In this document: positions 13,912-16,857 of the stretch, in pieces | Layout of the letters: each line of letters starts with the position of its first letter | How positions within the stretch are numbered: position 1 is the first letter of the stretch | NCBI GenBank assembly: GCA_937893485.1 | Contig: CALBJL010000153.1 | Coordinates: 1-16,857, forward strand | Reading direction: 5' to 3' | Length of the DNA stretch: 16,857 nt | Source of the DNA: an uncultured bacterium | GTDB lineage: Bacteria; Bacillota; Clostridia; Lachnospirales; Lachnospiraceae | Made by a program: the position numbers and the translations under genes | The notes under the pieces: model-generated | The model's database searches: none | Told to the model about the DNA's origin: nothing | What the model saw: only the letters and a program-made list of their open reading frames with translations

Positions 13912-13940
13912 ATTATATATGTTTTGGGAAAGATTTTCAA
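13912..13940 (-). promoter_or_regulatory. Sigma-A promoter of the decarboxylase operon
   Basis: On the minus strand, TTGAAA (13940-13935) and a perfect TATAAT (13917-13912) are separated by 17 nt. The start point would be near 13905, giving a leader of about 60 nt. This is the best promoter in the window and suggests strong expression. Confidence 0.8.
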
Positions 13941-13978
13941 TAGAATTTATGTAGAAATCGTTAAAATTTTAGCAAATA

Positions 13979-15256
13979 TTAAGTGACCAGTTTTCGTATC
14001 AGAAAACGCAGATAAAACGTCAGGTCCTTTGCCCGGATTTCATCCGCCGCATAGACATCCGCACGGTAGAGCAATTCCCTCGTTCCGCCGTTTTCCTCAA
14101 GATAATAGCACACTTCTCCCGCATTTTCACCCCTGAATATTGGTGCTGTCGACAAATCTTTGATTTTTTCTTCACAGACGAGCGTCTCGTCACTCCGTAG
14201 CAGCATCGTGATCGGCTCGTGCTGCTCTTCTTTCAGACATACCACTGGTGTCTCATACGGATCACCACTATCCGATGCCCCATTGTCTACCTGCTTATTC
14301 CACACACCGATCTCCCGCCGGAGTGTACAGTATTCATAATTGTCAATTCCATAAGAAAACAGCTTCTGGCAATCCTTCCATTTATAAGTCTTATTGTTTG
14401 GCCAGCCGCAGCCAAGCAGCGCGACCACAAATGTACGCCCGTCGCGTTCGAGCGCGCCCACATAGCAGTAGCCGGCATCCCCGGTGAAACCGGTTTTACC
14501 GGAGAGCGCCCCGTCCATCATATGCAAAAACGCATTGTGATTGTAGCAGGAAAAATGGCGTTTTCCGGACACATCGCCAAAGCTGTAATCTGCGGTGCGC
14601 GTGATATTCAGAAATTCGCCCTTAAACGGTGAGCGCAGAATACAATAGGACATGATCCTTGCCAGATCCACCGCCGAGGTACCGTGAAAATCTGTCTCAT
14701 CAGAGTCATCGAGCCCGTTCGGCGTGATAAAATGGGACTGCTCACATCCGATCTCCTGCGCCTTTTCATTCATGAGCGCAGCAAAGCTCTCGACACTGCC
14801 GCCGACATGCTCCGCGATCGCAACGGCGGAATCATTGTGCGATTCAAGCATCAGGGAATAACACAGATCCTCCAGCCGGTACTGCTCCCCCGTATGCACG
14901 CCAAGCTTTACCTCCGGCTGTCTCGCGGCGCGCTCGGACACCGTCACAATATCATTGAGATTCGCCCGCTCCAGCGTCAGGATCAGCGTCAGGATCTTTG
15001 TCGTGCTCGCGTTTGCGCGATGTGTCGTGCCATCCTTTTCAAACAGTACCCGTCCGCTGTCCGCGTCCATCAGGCATGCCGACAGCGCATATAGGTTCTG
15101 CGGCTCCTCTATCTTTGTCTGCTGCTCGTGTGCGTATGCGGTTTCATACCCGCTTCCGCCGCCCCACGCGCTTACCGTCAGCACAATGCCGAGCACACCC
15201 GCAGCCAGCCATTTTTCCCTTTTCATTATCCATCCATACTTCTGCTCTCGCTTCAT
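13979..15256 (-). CDS. D-alanyl-D-alanine carboxypeptidase (peptidase S11, DacF/PBP5 type)
   Basis: The 425-residue penicillin-binding protein trims the terminal D-Ala from peptidoglycan pentapeptides, limiting 4-3 cross-linking. An N-terminal signal segment (hydrophobic core about 16-32, probable cleavage near AYA at 40-42) precedes the S11 catalytic domain. All three active-site motifs are present: SxxK as STTK (Ser84, Lys87), SxN as SHN (139-141) and KTG (254-256). A further region of about 120 residues follows the catalytic domain and ends in FYLRFLIRKLVT, which could form an amphipathic membrane-anchoring helix. The start is uncertain. ATG 15256 follows the purine-rich GGGGTGGAG closely, and a second in-frame ATG at 15226 (MKREKW) would give a more conventional signal peptide. 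The gene is divergent from xpt. No clear terminator is seen between its stop and the decarboxylase promoter. Confidence 0.92.
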   Translation of the reverse strand: MKREQKYGWIMKREKWLAAGVLGIVLTVSAWGGGSGYETAYAHEQQTKIEEPQNLYALSACLMDADSGRVLFEKDGTTHRANASTTKILTLILTLERANLNDIVTVSERAARQPEVKLGVHTGEQYRLEDLCYSLMLESHNDSAVAIAEHVGGSVESFAALMNEKAQEIGCEQSHFITPNGLDDSDETDFHGTSAVDLARIMSYCILRSPFKGEFLNITRTADYSFGDVSGKRHFSCYNHNAFLHMMDGALSGKTGFTGDAGYCYVGALERDGRTFVVALLGCGWPNNKTYKWKDCQKLFSYGIDNYEYCTLRREIGVWNKQVDNGASDSGDPYETPVVCLKEEQHEPITMLLRSDETLVCEEKIKDLSTAPIFRGENAGEVCYYLEENGGTRELLYRADVYAADEIRAKDLTFYLRFLIRKLVT

Positions 15257-15296
15257 AACTCCACCCCAAAATTTCCGTCACATACCTTTGTAACAT

Positions 15297-15325
15297 CCTA
15301 TACAGAAACCTGTCATTTCATACAA
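15297..15325 (-). promoter_or_regulatory. Possible promoter of the carboxypeptidase gene
   Basis: On the minus strand, TTGTAT (15325-15320) and TATAGG (15302-15297) are 17 nt apart, about 40 nt from the start codon. Both hexamers are weak matches. The spacing, and the place back-to-back with the xpt promoter, are the main support. Confidence 0.35.
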
Positions 15326-15333
15326 ATATTTCA

Positions 15334-15361
15334 TTGTGTCCAGGCCAAAAAGTGTTATAAT
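15334..15361 (+). promoter_or_regulatory. Extended -10 promoter of xpt
   Basis: A perfect TATAAT (15356-15361) is preceded by TG one base upstream (15353-15354), an extended -10 element. A weak -35, TTGTGT (15334-15339), lies 16 nt upstream. The start near 15368 leaves a leader of only about 36 nt, with a small hairpin (AATAG/CTATT, 15362-15374) at its very start. Confidence 0.65.
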
Positions 15362-15403
15362 AATAGTAACTATTGAACTACGAAACGAAAGGCGGAGTTT
15401 GTT

Positions 15404-15979
15404 ATGAAATTACTGGAAGATAAGATTCGAAGTGAAGGAATTGTTGTCAATGACAATATATTAAAGGTAGACAGTTTCATCAACCATCAGGTTGATCCCG
15501 TACTCATGATGGAGATCGGAAAAGCACTGGCAGAGCATTTCAAAGATAAAGGTGTCACAAAGGTAGCGACGATCGAAAGCTCAGGCATCGCACCCGCACT
15601 CACCTGTGCCATGTCACTCGGTGTCCCGATGGTGATTTTGAAAAAACAGCCGTCCAAGACACTCAACAGCGACTTATACCAGACGATCGTTACCTCCTAT
15701 ACAAAGGGAACAAGCTATGAGCTGACCATATCCAGCAAATATGTGAACGAAAATGACCACGTACTGATTGTCGATGATTTCTTAGCAAACGGCGAGGCAG
15801 CGACCGGTGCCCTGCGGCTGATCCGCAAAGCCCATGCCACGATTGCCGGTATCGGCATTGTGATCGAGAAATCGTTCCAGCCCGGACATGACAAGCTCGC
15901 GGCGCAGGGCATTGATGTGTATGCACTCGCCCGCATCAAAAAAATGGACAAAGATTATATTGAATTTATGGAAGATTAA
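15404..15979 (+). CDS. xpt: Xanthine phosphoribosyltransferase
   Basis: The 191-residue enzyme converts xanthine (and, less well, guanine) plus PRPP to the nucleoside monophosphate in purine salvage. The PRPP-binding loop VLIVDDFLANGEAATG (about 122-137) is the type-I phosphoribosyltransferase signature. ESSGIAPA (58-65), VPMVILKKQPSKT and the C-terminal ALARIKKMD are typical of Gram-positive Xpt, whose usual length is about 190-195. GGCGGAG precedes the ATG at good spacing. In Bacillus and many Firmicutes, xpt is controlled by a guanine riboswitch and linked to the xanthine permease gene pbuX. Here the leader is too short for one, and no permease follows. The gene appears monocistronic, bounded by its own promoter and a strong terminator. 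Confidence 0.95.
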   Translation: MKLLEDKIRSEGIVVNDNILKVDSFINHQVDPVLMMEIGKALAEHFKDKGVTKVATIESSGIAPALTCAMSLGVPMVILKKQPSKTLNSDLYQTIVTSYTKGTSYELTISSKYVNENDHVLIVDDFLANGEAATGALRLIRKAHATIAGIGIVIEKSFQPGHDKLAAQGIDVYALARIKKMDKDYIEFMED

Positions 15980-15990
15980 CTATTAGATAT

Positions 15991-16046
15991 AAGAAAAAGA
16001 TTGTGACAGGATATGTTGGTCACAATCTTTTTCTTTATTTTTTATG
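15991..16046. terminator. Bidirectional terminator between xpt and the chitobiase-repeat gene
   Basis: A perfect 17-bp stem (15991-16007 with 16019-16035, core GATTGTGAC/GTCACAATC) has an 11-nt loop. On the plus strand it is followed by TATTTTTT. On the minus strand the distal stem arm itself ends in CTTTTTCTT. It lies 11 nt past the xpt stop and 6 nt past the stop of the convergent gene, so it probably serves both. Confidence 0.9.
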
Positions 16047-16857
16047 GCATATAAATATAATTCACACGCTGGATGCTGCTCTCATTTCCGTATGCGTCTA
16101 CAACAACGACCGACAGCACATTATTGCCCTCCGGCATGGAAATACCGCCGCTGTATCGCGCGGACGAGGTCGTGGGAGCCTGACCGTTCCATGTATAGTA
16201 GGCATTGCATCCCTCCGGCACACTGACATGTATCGTCTGCGGTGTCAGATATTCTCCGCTGTCCGGTGTTACCTGCGGCATACCGAGCTGATAATGCCGT
16301 TCTACCGTCAATGTGCTCTCTGCCACCGGACTGTAATAGCCCGCCTCATTACATGCCACTGCGGCAATCGTATACTGCCCTGCCTCCAGCCGCAGCGGTG
16401 CATAGTACAGTGTTCCGTCTGTGATCGGGGATGATCCGTCTAACGTATAATAGATATTCAGCCCCTCCTGTGCGGTAATTATGAGCGAATCGTCCTCCCA
16501 GAACGGTTCCTGCGGTGTTTCGATCTCAGGCGCAGCGACAAGATAATCCGCAAACAGCCCTGCCAGCGCCGTGTCCGCATAAATCTCATAAAACTCATGC
16601 AGCGCCTCAAAATCCTGCTGCTCCACATAAATGCGGATCAGTTCCCGACAGGCGTACACATTTGTTTCATCCCCGGCAAGAATCTCCTGCAGCGTGCGGA
16701 TCTGCGCTCCGGTATCCGACTGCCGCCCATACAGCCATGCCTGCCAGAACGCTGCCCCTGTCGGATCACTCTGACGCATCGTGCTGCTTTGTAACCACTT
16801 TTGTGCAGCTTCCTCCCCGTCGTCTGCCAGCGCAAGAATCATTTCATCATAAGACGC
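16042..16857 (-). CDS. Helical-repeat (TPR-like) protein with two chitobiase-type C-terminal repeats (5' partial)
   Basis: The frame stays open from the stop at 16042 to the window edge; the codons above the Met at 16842 read ASYDE, so the true N-terminus lies outside. The first 110 or so visible residues are Ala-rich, amphipathic helical segments of TPR style (for example IRTLQEILAGDETNVYACRE). Two repeats of the chitobiase/beta-hexosaminidase C-terminal (CHB_HEX_C) type follow. The first contains NIYYTLDGSSPITDGTLYY and YTIAAVACNEAGYYS. The second contains NAYYTWNGQAPTTSSARYSG and LSVVVVDAYGNES. These Ig-like folds occur in exported or membrane-anchored proteins. Whether this one is exported cannot be told without the N-terminus, and no catalytic motif is visible. 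It converges on xpt. Confidence 0.75.
   Translation of the reverse strand, partial: ASYDEMILALADDGEEAAQKWLQSSTMRQSDPTGAAFWQAWLYGRQSDTGAQIRTLQEILAGDETNVYACRELIRIYVEQQDFEALHEFYEIYADTALAGLFADYLVAAPEIETPQEPFWEDDSLIITAQEGLNIYYTLDGSSPITDGTLYYAPLRLEAGQYTIAAVACNEAGYYSPVAESTLTVERHYQLGMPQVTPDSGEYLTPQTIHVSVPEGCNAYYTWNGQAPTTSSARYSGGISMPEGNNVLSVVVVDAYGNESSIQRVNYIYMP

Noticed and set aside
14219..15293. Several plus-strand ORFs opposite the carboxypeptidase gene
   Set aside because: The minus strand encodes all three S11 active-site motifs in one frame, so these overlapping ORFs are chance open frames.
15300..15403. Purine riboswitch upstream of xpt
   Set aside because: The predicted leader is about 36 nt, and I see no paired P1 arms or aptamer-like core, so there is no room for an aptamer plus expression platform.

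Overview
The window looks like chromosome from a Gram-positive anaerobe of the Clostridia, most probably a Lachnospiraceae (Roseburia/Agathobacter-like) gut bacterium. The reasons are the cmk-ispH-rpsA gene order, a four-domain ribosomal protein S1, strong AGGAGG-type ribosome binding sites, a Na+-translocating biotin decarboxylase operon, an L,D-transpeptidase with Ig-like repeats, and a chitobiase-like repeat protein. This is inferred from gene content; no search was run. Most genes are on the minus strand.

Layout: positions 3-92 may hold the tail of an unrecognised plus-strand gene. A YprB-like RNase H-fold exonuclease follows (137-1183, +). It converges on an orphan cheR (1173-1955, -), whose terminator appears to lie inside the exonuclease gene. 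From 8416 down to 2062 (-) runs a tightly packed series of six genes: L,D-transpeptidase, RpiR-type regulator, HI0933-family flavoprotein, cmk, ispH and rpsA. Adjacent genes overlap by 8-20 nt or are 1-3 nt apart. A good promoter lies at 8462-8490 and a strong terminator at 2017-2050.

From 13846 down to 8661 (-) is a five-gene operon: an acyl-CoA-carboxyltransferase-like subunit, a lipoprotein-fused OadG gamma subunit, a biotin carrier, the OadB membrane Na+ pump and an OadA/5S-type carboxyltransferase. It has a near-consensus promoter (13912-13940) and ends at a long structured palindrome (8552-8620). Together these resemble a transcarboxylase (12S + 1.3S + 5S) joined to a decarboxylation-driven sodium pump.

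Upstream, a DacF/PBP5-type D-alanyl-D-alanine carboxypeptidase (13979-15256, -) is divergent from xpt, xanthine phosphoribosyltransferase (15404-15979, +). xpt ends at a 17-bp bidirectional terminator shared with the last gene (16042 to the window end, -), an incomplete ORF with a helical-repeat region and two chitobiase-type C-terminal repeats. No RNA genes, insertion sequences, CRISPR arrays or prophage genes were seen, and no gene-free stretch exceeds about 245 bases.
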